Assembly: GCA_034509755.1 (NCBI GenBank) | Contig: CM067559.1 | Coordinates: 37,344,032-37,408,031, forward strand | Direction: 5' to 3' | DNA from: Anisodus tanguticus | Taxonomy: Eukaryota; Streptophyta; Magnoliopsida; Solanales; Solanaceae | Length of the DNA: 64,000 nt | Shown here: piece after piece, positions 1 to 10,904 of the stretch | Numbering within the stretch: position 1 is the first letter of the stretch | Layout of the letters: every line of letters begins with the position of its first letter | Notes under the pieces: generated by a model | What the model was told of the DNA's origin: nothing | What the model saw: only the letters and a program-made list of their open reading frames with translations | The model's database searches: none | Program-made: the position numbers and the translations under genes

Positions 1-1314
1 TTGCTACTTCTGTTTATGGTGTTGCATTTTGTTGATCCTCTTTTGTAGACAACCCATTATTTCATGGAAGAAAAATTAAAACTTTAAAATAAAAATAATA
101 AATAGTAACAACTGAGGTTTGTCAATTCATCTTGGTGTTTCCTTTTGATATGCCATAATTTGATTTTAGTGATAACCGGGTAAGACAAATTAGATTAAGC
201 TCTAATGATGAATGAAATCTAAGAGCAAGCTATCTATTTTGTTGTACTTTATATTTACATTATTTTAATATATTACACTAATAAATGATTAGGCAGGTGA
301 TTGGACTTTTCTGGCAAGGTGAAGAAATTGAGAGGGTTCCCATTTTTCTTTCGTCTGTGTTGGGCGGGCAACAATGTGCACTGCTTGCCATGGCTGTGTT
401 GTAAAGGTGAAATAGAGGGGGAGGGGTTATAGAAAGTGATTATAATAAATTAATGTATATAGTATTCAATTTAAAAATGACATTTGTACAAATCAGTCAA
501 CTTAAAGTTTCTTTTTTTGCCTCGCACACCTTGAAGAGAGTGAGCAAACTTGCTAGGCCACATCATCACTCAAGGGTGTATATATTCCAGTTTTAAATAG
601 TTCAGGGGTTATAGGACCCCGCAAAGTATAAGTGTGTTACTGGTAATTTGAGATAAGTTTGAGGGTGTTTTTATTCATTTTCCCGGTCATTGAATGACTG
701 TACCTATTTATTATGTGTTGCTTGAGAAATAATACATATTTAGGCAGTTGTTGAACAACGTCACTCCTTATGTATATGAGAGATCAATATTGTAGGTTTA
801 AAAGCGGGTTTAGAGATAACAGAGCTTTGACGTGGTCATAGTGAGCGGTGAGAAATTTCTAGCTAGGGTTAGTTCGAGAGAATAACTCTAGAAAATTACT
901 ACAATTGATCGAGAGATAATTGTGGTAAGCTAAATTCTCATGATCCTTAGAGAATAAATTGGCGAGATTATAGATAACGTAAAGAGAAGAATTTCGATAA
1001 TTGGGGAAATCATAACCCTAGACCTCCTTAATCTTGAATTCAACACATTCTCTTTAGTTGATAATTTCTACTGCTTTACTATTTGTTAGTTAATTAGTTA
1101 GCAATAAAAATTGTAATCTTTATAACTCAAAATATTGTTCGAACTCGTCTTGTTAGTAATATTGAACAGTTATATCTAACGTTAGTTATCTGTGGGATTC
1201 GATTCCAGACTTTTAGACCGGATTATATTTGCAGCGACCGCTTATCTTTTTTAGGACTAGTTTTGGGCGTGATCAGTAACACACTAGACCGTAAATACAT
1301 TAAGAAAATAAACG
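1..1314. other. AT-rich intergenic DNA, no gene seen
   Basis: I see no supported coding region, RNA gene or bounded repeat here. Reading frames are short in all six frames and the sequence is AT-rich. Confidence 0.5.
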
Positions 1315-3210
1315 AATAAGGGTTAAAAGTATCTCTAACTTATGGAAAATGATTTAAATTTTCTCTCCTTATTTATTGGACTCAAATTATCCTTAACATT
1401 AACTTTCGAATAAAAAATATTCCTTCTTCCACCTATTATACCACAATTACCCATTAAGGAACATATACCTGTCATAGCTAACTCTAATAAGTATTCATGG
1501 TTAGTAACTACTATTTAATTTAATTATTTTTAGTAGCTACAATTAATTTTCAATTTACATATCATAGCTATACCAAATTAATTTTCAATTTACATATCAT
1601 AGTTAATGACTTTATTTCTCCCTAACCCCCCCCCCCCTCTCGTTCCCGAAACTTCTCAGATCTGGACTTATATCTAGTTCTTCAAGAGGTATTAACAAAT
1701 TTAAGATCCAACGTTGACACTTTTTCATTTGAAGTCGGCAGCTATGATTGTTGCCGTCGTCAACAGAGAGAAAAAAGCAAAAATTAATCAACTTCTCATG
1801 AAATTAAAGTACTTACAGTGCTTCTTCTTCGCTCAGCAGCAACAACCAAACCTTCTACAATCTTACACAATCGATTGAGATTGAGTTCTTCTCAATGGAT
1901 CCGGATCGTTTGAGACCGATCTGAGTGTTTGATTGTTTTCCCTCAAATTTGAGTATTTTTAGTGTATTCGTCTTGCCGCAATCCATGACTTCTTCTCCTT
2001 CTTGTATCTCAGATCTGAATGTATTTGAGTGTATTCGTCATTTTCTTAGTGTAAAATAAGTTATATGTATTTGATTGATTGTATTTTGGGGGCAAACTAG
2101 ATGTATTTATTTGTATGTGTTGTTTGAATGATCTATAAACATATGTTTATATACAATTTTTCGAGTAAATATAGTGTATCTGAAATTTTGTTGAAATACA
2201 TTCAAATACAGTTAATACATTCAACCTTGCGACATCCGGCGACAACCTTATTCATCGAAGCTCGAATACATTCAAATAAAGGCAAAACAAAAGGACATCA
2301 ATAGATAAATACAATGGAATACACATCTCCTTCATGAATTTAAACTGATACACAATCATATTGAATACACATGTATTCAAAGAAAATTAGGTTGCATGTA
2401 TTCAAATACATTCAAATACATGCGATATCAAATAAGGTTGGATACAACTGAACAATATATTCAATTACACGCGAATTGCCTAAACCTAGCTACAAATGGT
2501 AAATAAGAAAAAGATTGCTATGGATGGTTAGAAGTTCCTAAAATATATTCATTAGTGTAAATTGCCATAAAATTAATTGTAGGATTAAAAATTTCCCTCC
2601 TTTTAACGAAATTATGAGAAGGCAATGTGGGACTTTAATTAAATAGGTGTCACACGAATTTATTGTTTCCAAGTGGCCCCAACTATAATAACCTGACCCA
2701 TCAAGATTATCTCAAAATAACTAGAAATTATTCGTTCGAACCTAGTCCTTTCGATGCTAAATGTTTTGGGAATTAATAGGTTAAAAAAACAATGTCTTAT
2801 TTGTTTGAAATTGTGATTTTTCATTCAAAACTGTGCAAACAAGCTCTAGTCGATTTCAGATTTACGTTCAACTCAGCTTCTTCATCCTTTAACATTAGTA
2901 GATTCTTAGAAATCCAGCCCCAATAATTATCGAACAAATAAATTTGAATGAGTCGAATTATTTATGGGTTGGTGTAGTATCTACATGGACAAATACATTA
3001 ATACCACCTAGTTAATTAAAGTCTACATATGTTATCTCACATTTCTGTTAAAAGGAAGGACATTAAGAGTAATTAGGGTTCCATAGGTGAAAGGAGTGAC
3101 ATTTTTAACCTCGTAATTAACATTAAAAGCAATTTAGATTCAATAGATGAAAGAAAGACAAATTTGAATCATTATCAATATGTTATTGATATTTTTTACC
3201 ATTTTTTCCA
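1315..3210. mobile_element. Non-autonomous inverted-repeat DNA element, copy A (interrupted)
   Basis: The left end (about 1320-1460) and the right end (about 3050-3210) are imperfect inverted repeats of each other. The segment 2570-3180 is clearly homologous to 54760-55210, inside a second copy of the same family at 54590-57722. Shared landmarks include TTCTTCATCCTTTAACAT and stretches around ATTAATACCACCTAGTTAATTAAAG. No coding capacity is visible. Copy A carries about 1.1 kb (roughly 1460-2570) that copy B lacks at that point. I could not find a convincing target duplication at the outer ends, so the superfamily is open; a Mutator-like MITE is the leading guess. Confidence 0.6.
1460..2570. 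mobile_element. Probable nested insertion in inverted-repeat copy A
   Basis: This stretch interrupts homology between copies A and B. Its edges show a weak inverted match (AGGAACATATACC on the left; the reverse complement of the right edge begins AGGAACTTCTAACC), followed on both sides by a CATAGC motif. The interior contains many TGTATT/AATACA words (2040-2480) and a run of 12 C at 1626-1637. No ORF is recognisable. The exact ends are uncertain because no clear target duplication was found. Confidence 0.45.
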
Positions 3211-3215
3211 AAATT

Positions 3216-3834
3216 AAAAAAATAGGTGCGTCAATACAATACTTATACCCGAACTTACTTTGTTGTAGACCAAAATCTGCAAGCACTGTACTGTATGCTG
3301 TGTACTGTGTAGTGTTCTCTTATTATATAAAGGGAAATCGTGAAGTAGAAGCTAGGAATCTTGTGTTGTTGCAACTTTTTGTAAAGACTACGGCGGCCTA
3401 CCAACACAAAAGTAACTCTCTACGTACCCTTTTAAATATATTTTTGAGTTTAATTTTTGTGCATAGATGGCTCGTGTATAATTACTTTACACTATCACAT
3501 TAATTTTTTTATAACAATGTGTAATTAATCAAAGCAAGTCTAGTTTATCGTTACTGGAAAAATAGAGTAAATAATATTATTAAAATACTTTAAAATAATA
3601 AGGCCAAGAGGAGTACTCTTGAGGGGAATTCTAGTGAAGATCCAGATGAAAACAATTTTATGGAGTACTTTTTTATTCTCCTCTTTCATTTGTTTTGAAT
3701 ATTGTGTATTAGACTTAAATGAGAGTAAATCATCTAGAAAAGCCCCGTCTTCTAGTATGATGCATAAGTAGTATTAATAAATAATATTATCATAGAAGCA
3801 ATAGAAGAAAGAAGCTAGAACTCAATGCATCTAT
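3216..3834. other. Intergenic, no supported gene
   Basis: A 107-codon plus-strand frame (3180-3503) overlaps this stretch. It shows no recognisable domain and starts inside the inverted repeat of the preceding element, so I do not call it a gene. The rest is AT-rich with nothing recognisable. Confidence 0.5.
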
Positions 3835-3843
3835 TAAAAAAAT

Positions 3844-4787
3844 CGGCAAAGGGCCTAAAATACTTTTGAACTATTAGAATTGGTGTAGAAATGTTCTCTA
3901 TCAACCTTTGAGCCTTCAAATACCTCGTCGTTCACCTATGGGGTCTAATATATCCTTATTTCTAACGGCCCCATTTCATTTATTATGTGGCATCGTTTAA
4001 TTGATTACTCATATAATTAATTAAAACTAATTAACTTTCATCAATTTAACCGGATCGACCCAACTAAATCTTGACTAGACCCAAATTAAATCACCCATTT
4101 AACCTCTTCTGAACCCATTTCATAAGAAATCAGCCGGGTCTTCTTCTTCCTCCATCGAACCTGATTAATTTCTCTTAATTAATTAGGTTTGATATATAGG
4201 CATCACAACTGCCATACAATATTACAATATGTGGATCATCTCACAGACTTAGATTGATCTCTCATTAAACTTTGAACTTAATATCTGATTCTTGTTCTCC
4301 ACAAAAATGAAGGCATTTCATTGAAATGCTAGAAATGTCGATAGCAACCCTTCTTGAACTCAACATTTTAAACTAGAAAAGCTTGAAAACATAAGTGACA
4401 AAAATTCACATTAATTAACTGGTCCACAAAGAAGGAAAATGACATAAAGTGAGAGAGCTAAGTTATCAAAACATTAATTTGTTCGTTTAGTGGTCTGCTA
4501 CCGAACTGGTTTTTTATGAAATGGGTTTGAATGGGGGATTTAATTTGGGCTGGTCGGGGTTTAGTTGGGTCGATTCAGTTAAATGGATCAGAGTTAATTA
4601 GTTTTAATTGATTATATGACTAACCAATTAAAAGATGCCACGTAATAAATGAAATGGGGCCGTTAGAAATAAGAGTATATTAGACCTCATAGGTGAACGG
4701 CCAGGGTATTTGGGAGCTCAAAAGTGGATGAAGGATATTTTTATACCAATTCTAATAGTTCAAAGGTATTTTAGGCCCTTTTCCGGG
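3844..4787. mobile_element. Long-TIR non-autonomous DNA element (Mutator-like)
   Basis: The outer ~245 bp on each side (3844-4090 and 4540-4785) are long imperfect inverted repeats. Both arms contain AAGGGCCTAAAATAC, ACGGCCCCATTTCATTTATTA and GACCCAACTAAA in the corresponding orientation. The flanks TAAAAAAAT (3835-3843) and AAAAAAAAT (4788-4796) match at 8 of 9 positions, as expected for a MULE target duplication. Those flanks are low-complexity, so this evidence is soft. The ~450-bp centre has no coding capacity. Mobility would require a transposase supplied in trans. Confidence 0.65.
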
Positions 4788-5100
4788 AAAAAAAATTATA
4801 CACGTTTTGTGTATATAAGTTAAATTCAATATATACAGATGAAATTAATCTCAATAAGGACCTTATCATTATATGAAATCTTCATTTATTAGTCGGTCCG
4901 TTGTAGTTTAAGCATTAGTCCGTAAGTACAGGAACTAGTGAGAGGGATGTCTCGTCTTTTTTGTTATCCCGTGTCGATAAACTTTTCTTAAATAAAGAAT
5001 CTAATTTACATGTCAAATTATCTCAGAAAGTATTTTCCTCTTAAAATGACTTCTATAACATAGTTTTTTTTCTTGCACAAAGACAAAATATAGTTTCACT

Positions 5101-5545
5101 TAGGGGTGATAAAATTAGCTTATGAAAATATGATTTCTCCGACCCTTAAAAGTTTGTCGGGTTTAATGGCTCGTTCATTTATTAACCCAACTCATTTCGT
5201 CTCGCTCAATTCAACTTACTTATAAGTTGGGTTGATGTTAGTCCAAATTGACTCACAAGAAACCTTGACAAAATATTTTAGAAAGACATTTTTTTATTTG
5301 ATATGTTATATATAATCACAATATTTTTTTTAGTACTTAAACAAATCATAAGAAAACAAATGAAGAAATTGAGCCTTAGTAAAAATTTGGCATGTTGATT
5401 TATGATCTCATTATTTAGTCCATTTTCACCATAGTCATTTCAGCTCAAGTATTTTCTGGCGAGTTAAGACCCACTCATATATTAAATCAACTCATTTGAC
5501 ATATTTAAAACATAACCCAACCCGTCCATTACCTGCTTCTCAATT
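5101..5545. mobile_element. Degraded hAT-like element remnant
   Basis: The left edge starts TAGGGGTGATAAAATTAG, close to the TAGGGGTGNCAAAA ends of many plant hAT elements. The interior repeats AACCCAACTCAT-type words, typical of their subterminal regions. The right edge (AACCCAACCCGTCCATTACC, near 5515-5535) resembles the opposite subterminal end but lacks the terminal CACCCCTA. No target duplication was recognised. Confidence 0.4.
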
Positions 5546-5895
5546 AATGTCAAAAGATGGGAGATCTAAAATAAAGAACTGTTTTCCTAATCCATGCTGC
5601 TAAATACTAGAGTTCACTTGAACAATATGATCATGGTCTTTTCAGTTTCCATGAGTTAATTTTTCCAATAATAGGGAAGAAGAAGTAGCTGTTAATTTTG
5701 GTTTACAATGATGCTTTAAGAATGATTCTCAATGTAATTTTGAAAATGGTTGTAAAAAAAATGTAATTTTGAAAATGGACCCTAAACTAGTGGTAGATTA
5801 TGATATGATCAAATATAACATCAATCCTTCCTGGAAATTAAAATACTTGACTGGATCACTAAGATTCAGGAAAAAACTCAAGAAGAATCAATGTA

Positions 5896-5988
5896 AAGGC
5901 TAAGCATTGCTTTAGGGAGTCAAATATGATGGCTGATGAATTGGTTAAGATGGGAGCAATCCAGAACATCTCTAAGATTTGTATTTAG
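5896..5988 (+). pseudogene. RNase H-type (RVT_3-like) C-terminal fragment
   Basis: About 31 codons ending in a TAG read as the tail of a plant retroelement-type RNase H domain: the motif HCFRESNMMADELVKMG matches the usual H-x-FRE-x-N-xx-AD-x-L-x-K-x-G closing motif. Nothing recognisable of the upstream catalytic D/E/D part remains nearby. It is best read as a scrap of a LINE-type or domesticated RNase H sequence, not an active gene. The same domain family appears on the minus strand at 10450-10904. Confidence 0.55.
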
Positions 5989-5989
5989 C

Positions 5990-6850
5990 TAATAAATTTG
6001 GCTTATTGAGCTTGGCAAGGTTTCAAAAATGCTTTTGAGAATTTTTTTTTTTTGGAAAATAACTTCTACTACTATTCAATAACACTTTTTTTTCCAAAAA
6101 TTTGACCAAACACCTCAATTCTGCATTTTTCCTTTTTATTTATTAAAAAAATACTTTTGACATCAGAAACTTGACCAAACAGACTATTAAAGTCAAACAT
6201 GACATCGTTTGTCCCGACATTTTTTTGTTGCCATAGCTAAATATTGTTATATAGAATATAAAATATAACATAACATCAAAATCAATTTTAAAAAAGTTTT
6301 GATCATTAATAATAAAATATTATTATAAAGAATAGCTATTACATAGAGATATGACTATAAGCGCTCTCTCAACCTGTTAGAGGGGCATATATCATGGACA
6401 AAACTGGCTTTGCAAATTTTAAAATTAGGACACACACAAAAAAAAAAGAATTAGCTTAGCTCAATGATCAGATAATGATTCTAATCTGGAATCCTTATAC
6501 GATTAGGTGACTTTTTTCAGAGCTTTAGCTTACATGGGTGAACCCCCATTTTATTTTTTTATTTTTCTTTGTGTTCTATCATGTTTTATATTCCGTCTGG
6601 AGGACAGGTTCTACGTCCCCTCCTTTGTACTTTTTTGCTTAAAATTTTTACAAGGTTGCGTTTCACTGGGCACTAGAAACGTCAGGTCAATCTGAGAGTC
6701 TCGCTCTGAGTGTAGGGTTAATGACAAACCTTCCACCACCATTTAGTATTCGAAGTATCAATCGATTAATTTGTATTCATGTTTTGTTGGTAGTTTTTTA
6801 AAATTTCAGAATTATATATATTTACGACCTCTTATTAAAAATGAAAAAAA
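5990..6850. other. AT-rich intergenic DNA
   Basis: Only short frames, including a 62-codon plus-strand frame at 6507-6695 without recognisable domains. No bounded repeat was identified. Confidence 0.4.
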
Positions 6851-6852
6851 TC

Positions 6853-6931
6853 TGGACTATCCCAATATCACTGGATAACTATACATTTTGATATTGGGAT
6901 GTACAGTTATCGATGGATATTGGGATGGTCC
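6853..6931. repeat. Hairpin-forming inverted repeat
   Basis: Arms 6853-6885 and 6900-6931 are near-perfect inverted complements (GGACTATCCCAATATCACTG against the reverse complement of the right arm, GGACCATCCCAATATCCATC). The loop is short and itself contains ATATTGGGAT. It could fold into a ~32-bp stem. It sits 20 bp upstream of the duplicated segment at 6952. Confidence 0.7.
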
Positions 6932-6951
6932 GGATGATCTTCTCATCTACT

Positions 6952-7251
6952 ACAAATTTGAAAAGCAAGTACGTAGCATCATATGTCACATCTTTTTCAT
7001 CTTCTAAAGAGAGCTAGCCTTGACCACAACAGCACTTTTAGCATTTTCCAGAACTGCTCTTTTTTCTTTTCTTTAATTCTATGTGGATTTTTCTTTTCAG
7101 GTAAATTCCACGGATTTCCTAATATAGTACTCCTTCTATTTCACTTTATGGTGAATTCAAGTGATCACATTTGATTTTTGTCAGACATTTACCAGTTTCA
7201 GATTGTTAATTTAATTGGAATTGTAAAAAAAAAAAAAAAACTAACTAGAAA
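6952..7251. repeat. Direct duplication, copy 1 (left of E1)
   Basis: This 300-bp segment recurs at 9407-9712 with a few differences. Both copies share GAAAAGCAAGTACGTAGCATC near the start and CTTTTAGCATTTTCCAGAAC inside. The copies bracket a truncated copia fragment. At the right edge the duplicated sequence and the copia sequence overlap in AGAAA. Confidence 0.85.
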
Positions 7252-8141
7252 TTTGGCAAATACTTCCGATTTGAATTTGAGTGGATAAATCCAGATGAAT
7301 AATCATCTAACAAGACCAGATAGTATTTATGACCCAACGAACTAGAGATGAGAGATGTCCACAAATAAGCATGAATAATATCAAAAGGGGCAAGCGTAAC
7401 ACTAGTAGATGAATTAAACGGAAGACGAATATGTTTGCCAAATTGAGAAGAAGCACAATGTGGAGCAAGTTTTCCGTTACAAATGATAAAATTATTACTT
7501 CGAAGAAAATGAAAAACAGGAGCCCCTGGATGTCCAAGCCTATTGTGCCAGGTTGACGGAGAGAGAGCAGTAAGAGATGTGTGACGACTGGAACTGACAG
7601 CGGATGATGGTGTAAATGGATATAGATCCTCTGTGCTATTGCATCTCGTAAGAGGTATCCCCGTACGCAGATCCTTTACAGTAAAACCAAATGGGTCAAA
7701 ATCAACAGACACAAAATTATGACGAGTAAACTTGCAAATAGAGATTAAGTTTTTGATGATATTTGGGGCATATAGGACATTGTTCAGGGAGAAAGGTGGG
7801 TGGGGTGACTTGGTGTGTGTGTTACCTTGGCCCTGAATTGGAATGCAGTGACCATTGCCAACTGTAATAAATTGAGGAGACGTTAAACGAAACAGTTGAG
7901 AGAGATTACCTTCGGACCGGGTGAGATGAGAAGTGACTCCCGAATCCATGTACCAATTTTCATCGGGTTGCTGTAGGTTTAGACTGTTGAAAGCTTGGCC
8001 CAAATCTGTGTGGGCCACGACATTTGACTGCTGCGGATAGAAAGACTGCATAAAGTGGGCCTGTGGTTGCTGCTGATGGGTTGATCGGTAACCAGGAGCA
8101 GGGCCCAGTACCCCCTGTTGAGGGTAGAGGGACTGGGCCAA
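7252..8141 (-). pseudogene. E1 protease, GAG-pre-integrase and partial integrase
   Basis: A nearly continuous minus-strand frame of about 298 codons. Near residue 65 is the aspartic protease signature WYMDSGVTSHLT (the usual A after DSG is V). The GAG-pre-integrase region follows, then the integrase zinc-binding start HNRLGHPG. The distal CxSC pair has become CASS, losing one cysteine. The first catalytic aspartate (usual HADLWTS) has become HAYLWTS. The frame then stops as the retroelement sequence ends near 7252. Loss of two key residues and truncation make it non-functional. Confidence 0.85.
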
Positions 8142-9103
8142 AACAGTAGCCGGGTAAGGAGCCCATTTTGCATGCTAAAATGTACCAGCTGGGGCTTGCC
8201 AATTGGGAATGTTGGTGGGCTGGCCCATCTGCTGCTGGAATTATTGAGCCTGTCCGCGGTGGCCTTTCCCCTACCTTTTCCGTCGCGGCCACTACCGCGG
8301 CCCCAGCCACCTCTGTCGCCGCGGTTGTTCCGGGTTTGAGTATTTTCTGGTGGAGGTGGTTGGGTGGCGGTGATGTTATTTTGGACAGGCGTTTCAACTA
8401 CAAGTGCTTTTTGGGTGTGCTCATCTTGCTTTGCACGCCGGGTTTGTTCCAACAAAAGTTGCGAACGAGCTTTGTTAAAACTGGGTAAGGGATCGGCCTG
8501 CTGTATCATAGTGGCGATGGTGTCATATTCACCCTTCTGGAGGCCTGCAATCAACTATAAGACCATCTTTGTTTCAGAGACGGGCATTCCAACGTTGGAT
8601 AATTGGTTTGCGACCAGTTTCAACTGTTTGCAATATTCAGACATGTTCGAAAAAATTTCAAGACGAGTGTTGTTGAATTGTTCTTCCAAATACACTGCGC
8701 GAGTGTGCTTGTTGTCTTGAAAAATTTCTTCCAAGCATGTCCATAACTCATAAGCGGAGGCACCGGTTTTCATAATGGTGTGAAGTAAGTCCTTAGAGAT
8801 TGTGCCATAGATCCATTGTTTGATGACAGCATCGAGACAACGCCAAGTTGTGTCATCAATTTCAGAGGGGCGAGGGATTGAGTCGTCAATATGGTCAAGC
8901 ACGTGATATACACATGCATGAATTCGAAATAGTTCCACCCATGACCAATAATGGCCATCTTCCTGGTCAAGAATTAAAGGAATAAAATTCTTGATATTGG
9001 TAACTGCGAGAGCCAGATGGAAAGATGGTGAGGAGGGGGTCATGGGTGGTGTTTGAGTGACAACGCCGGAGGAAGCGGAAGCATCGGGGGAAGAGGAATC
9101 CAT
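8142..9103 (-). pseudogene. E1 copia Gag, interrupted by a stop
   Basis: The predicted start is the ATG at 9103, shortly after the primer site. The N-terminal part (…TNIKNFIPLILDQE…WVELF) matches the copia-type gag-polypeptide domain (Retrotran_gag_3/UBN2 style), with conserved KQWIYGTISKDLL and EEIFQDNKHTRA blocks. A TAG at 8555-8557, probably a former CAG, ends the first segment. The same frame continues below 8554 through QADPLPSFNKARSQLLLEQ into a Gly/Arg-rich tail. No CCHC zinc knuckle is visible. The leader before the ATG holds a 15-C run (G on the plus strand, 9124-9138). Confidence 0.8.
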
Positions 9104-9201
9104 TAAAAACCGAAAGAAGTGGTGGGGGGGGGGGGGGGCAGCAGTAATGCCGAGAAGAGGAAAAAAAGTTTTAGGTTTTAGGATTTTGGCTTTTGATACC
9201 A

Positions 9202-9383
9202 TGTGAGATTTTATCAATTCACTTGGGAGCCTTTTTCATTAATACAAATATATATAGTGTACAATGTAGAATCCTAGTAAAATAATGAATCATCTACTTA
9301 CTATAATTCTATATACAAAATATATGAGATATATTTTAATTATGGTGATGGAATTGAATTGGAATTCTATATACACGCTAATA
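9202..9383 (-). repeat. 5' LTR of E1
   Basis: On the minus strand it begins TATTAGCGTGTATATAG and ends CTCACA just before the TGGTATC primer site. The TATTAGC start is shared with the LTRs of E2 and E5. A TATATATA stretch before the 3' end is a plausible TATA element. The 23 bp between 9384 and 9406 belong neither to the LTR nor to the duplicated flank. Confidence 0.7.
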
Positions 9384-9406
9384 GGCTATGAAGGTCTATC
9401 AAAGAC

Positions 9407-9712
9407 ACAAATTGAAAAGCAAGTACGTAGCATCCTATATCACATCTTTTTCATCTTCTAAAGAGAGCTAGCCTTGACCACAACAGCACTTTTAGCATTT
9501 TCCAGAACTGCTCTTTTTTCTTTTCTTTAATTCTATGTGGATTTTTCTTTTCAGGTAAATTCCAAGGATTTCCTAATATAGTACTCCTTCTATTTCACTT
9601 TATGGTGAATTCAAGTGATCACATTTGATTTTTGTCAGAAATTTACCAGTTTCAGATTGTTAATTTAATTGGAATTGTAAAAAAAAGAAAAAAAACTAAA
9701 ACTAACCAGAAA
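9407..9712. repeat. Direct duplication, copy 2 (right of E1)
   Basis: Partner of 6952-7251. It continues beyond the copia junction into CTAACCAGAAACACAAG, so it preserves the sequence that copy 1 loses at its right edge. Confidence 0.85.
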
Positions 9713-10449
9713 CACAAGAATTTTTTGTCAGATCTCAGAAAGCACAACACAAAGACTACCCCAAACACAAAAAATAGATAAAAAATAACATAAACTGCAC
9801 TTTAAGCAACAAAATAAAATAACTTACAAAAACTGTACTTCCAAATGTGAGTTTTCCATTAAATATTCACAGTTTCAGTTAAATTTGATAATTAAAATTT
9901 TGGTAAATATTTGACGGAGGCCAAATTGAAGTGCTCATTTTTTTGTAAACATAAATGACCAATACTACTCAAGTGACATGTAAGGGTAGGGTGTGAAATA
10001 GGCGTTTTGGGCTGAATTTGGATAGTTAAAACAGAGTTAAGTTAATAAATGACCCGCAAAAAAGTTTCTTGGGATGATATGAATTGGGCTAAAAAGTGGT
10101 TCATAACCCCGCCAACTCAATTCCTTACTAAATTTAAATTTCTCTATTTATTCTTTTATATTTTTTTTATGTTTTTAGTAATTTACGCGTTTGAGGTGGT
10201 GTGGACCTTTTATTTCATCATAATGGAATGTATAGAAAACAGAAGACAAGAATAGCCTCTGAAGCAGAGCATTTACACGTTCCATGTGCTCGCTTGGGTA
10301 CTTTACAGTGAGATATGAACTCCCGAAACAAAAAATTAAGCTCCCAAAAAATGTACAATTGCACAAAGATGTTCTTCCTTTGTTTATGTCTAATTGATGC
10401 CATGTTTGCCTTGTCAAGAACGTATGGCCCTATCACATCTTTAGGAATA
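9713..10449. other. Intergenic, no supported gene
   Basis: AT-rich sequence. Minus-strand frames of 72-80 codons at 10175-10436 have no recognisable domain, although they lie directly downstream of the RNase H pseudogene and may include its eroded tail. Confidence 0.4.
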
Positions 10450-10904
10450 TCTTTGGACTAAATAAATTGTCCATCTTGTTCCTCGATGCGTCCACTACTT
10501 GATTAGCTTCACTATAACAATATTGGATAATATGATTTATCAGAGAGAGCATTTGTTTAATATCATCAATGGAATCTTGGAGTTGCCTTTGAGCATATTG
10601 ACAATAATCAAGGAATCACATTCAAGGATTATGTTTCGAAAACCTTGAGAAATACACCATTGCACCCCTAATTTGGCCGCATATGCTTCCGGTAAGTTAT
10701 TGCTATTAGCGAATATTCTCAATATTCGCTACTTTCCTTTCCCAGACTTTTAGCAAATGTCGAGATGAGTAGTCCATTGTAATCTCTGATAATTCCTCCA
10801 GCTCCTATCGACTCGTCGCTATTATGGCTACCATCCGTATTGACTTTTATCCAATCTAATGGTGGTTTGATCCATTTCACAATGATGCACTCGATCTTGT
10901 GCAA
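10450..10904 (-). pseudogene. RNase H-type domain pseudogene
   Basis: Two minus-strand segments make up a plant RVT_3-type RNase H domain. The first (10904 to about 10725) opens with VKWIKPPLDWIKVNTDGS, giving the first catalytic aspartate, and then GAGGIIRDYNG. The second (10700-10540) has NNLPEAYAAKLGVQWC with the catalytic glutamate and ILECDSLIIVNML with the third acidic residue. The closing YCYSEANQVVD motif lies near 10490. A ~26-bp insertion at about 10700-10725 (palindromic TAGCGAATATT…AATATTCGCTA) adds a stop between the two halves. It may derive from a LINE 3' end or from a host RNase H-like gene. Confidence 0.75.

Larger units (their letters stand above)
7252..9383 (-). mobile_element. 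Truncated Ty1/copia element E1
   Basis: Reading leftwards on the minus strand: a 5' LTR (9202-9383), a primer site (TGGTATCAAAAGCC, 9188-9201), Gag, protease, GAG-pre-integrase and the first part of integrase. It is cut off at about 7252, just inside the integrase core. The reverse transcriptase, RNase H and 3' LTR are absent. It is closely related to E2 and E6. Because it lies between duplicated flanks with no 5-bp target duplication, it looks like a captured fragment and not a normal integration product. Confidence 0.85.

Noticed and set aside
3180..3503. 107-codon plus-strand frame
   Set aside because: It overlaps the inverted repeat of a DNA element, has no recognisable domain and an unremarkable, low-complexity composition.
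10540..10904. RNase H domain as a host gene
   Set aside because: Split by an insertion with a stop, no further exons recognised, and the domain is common in plant retroelement debris.
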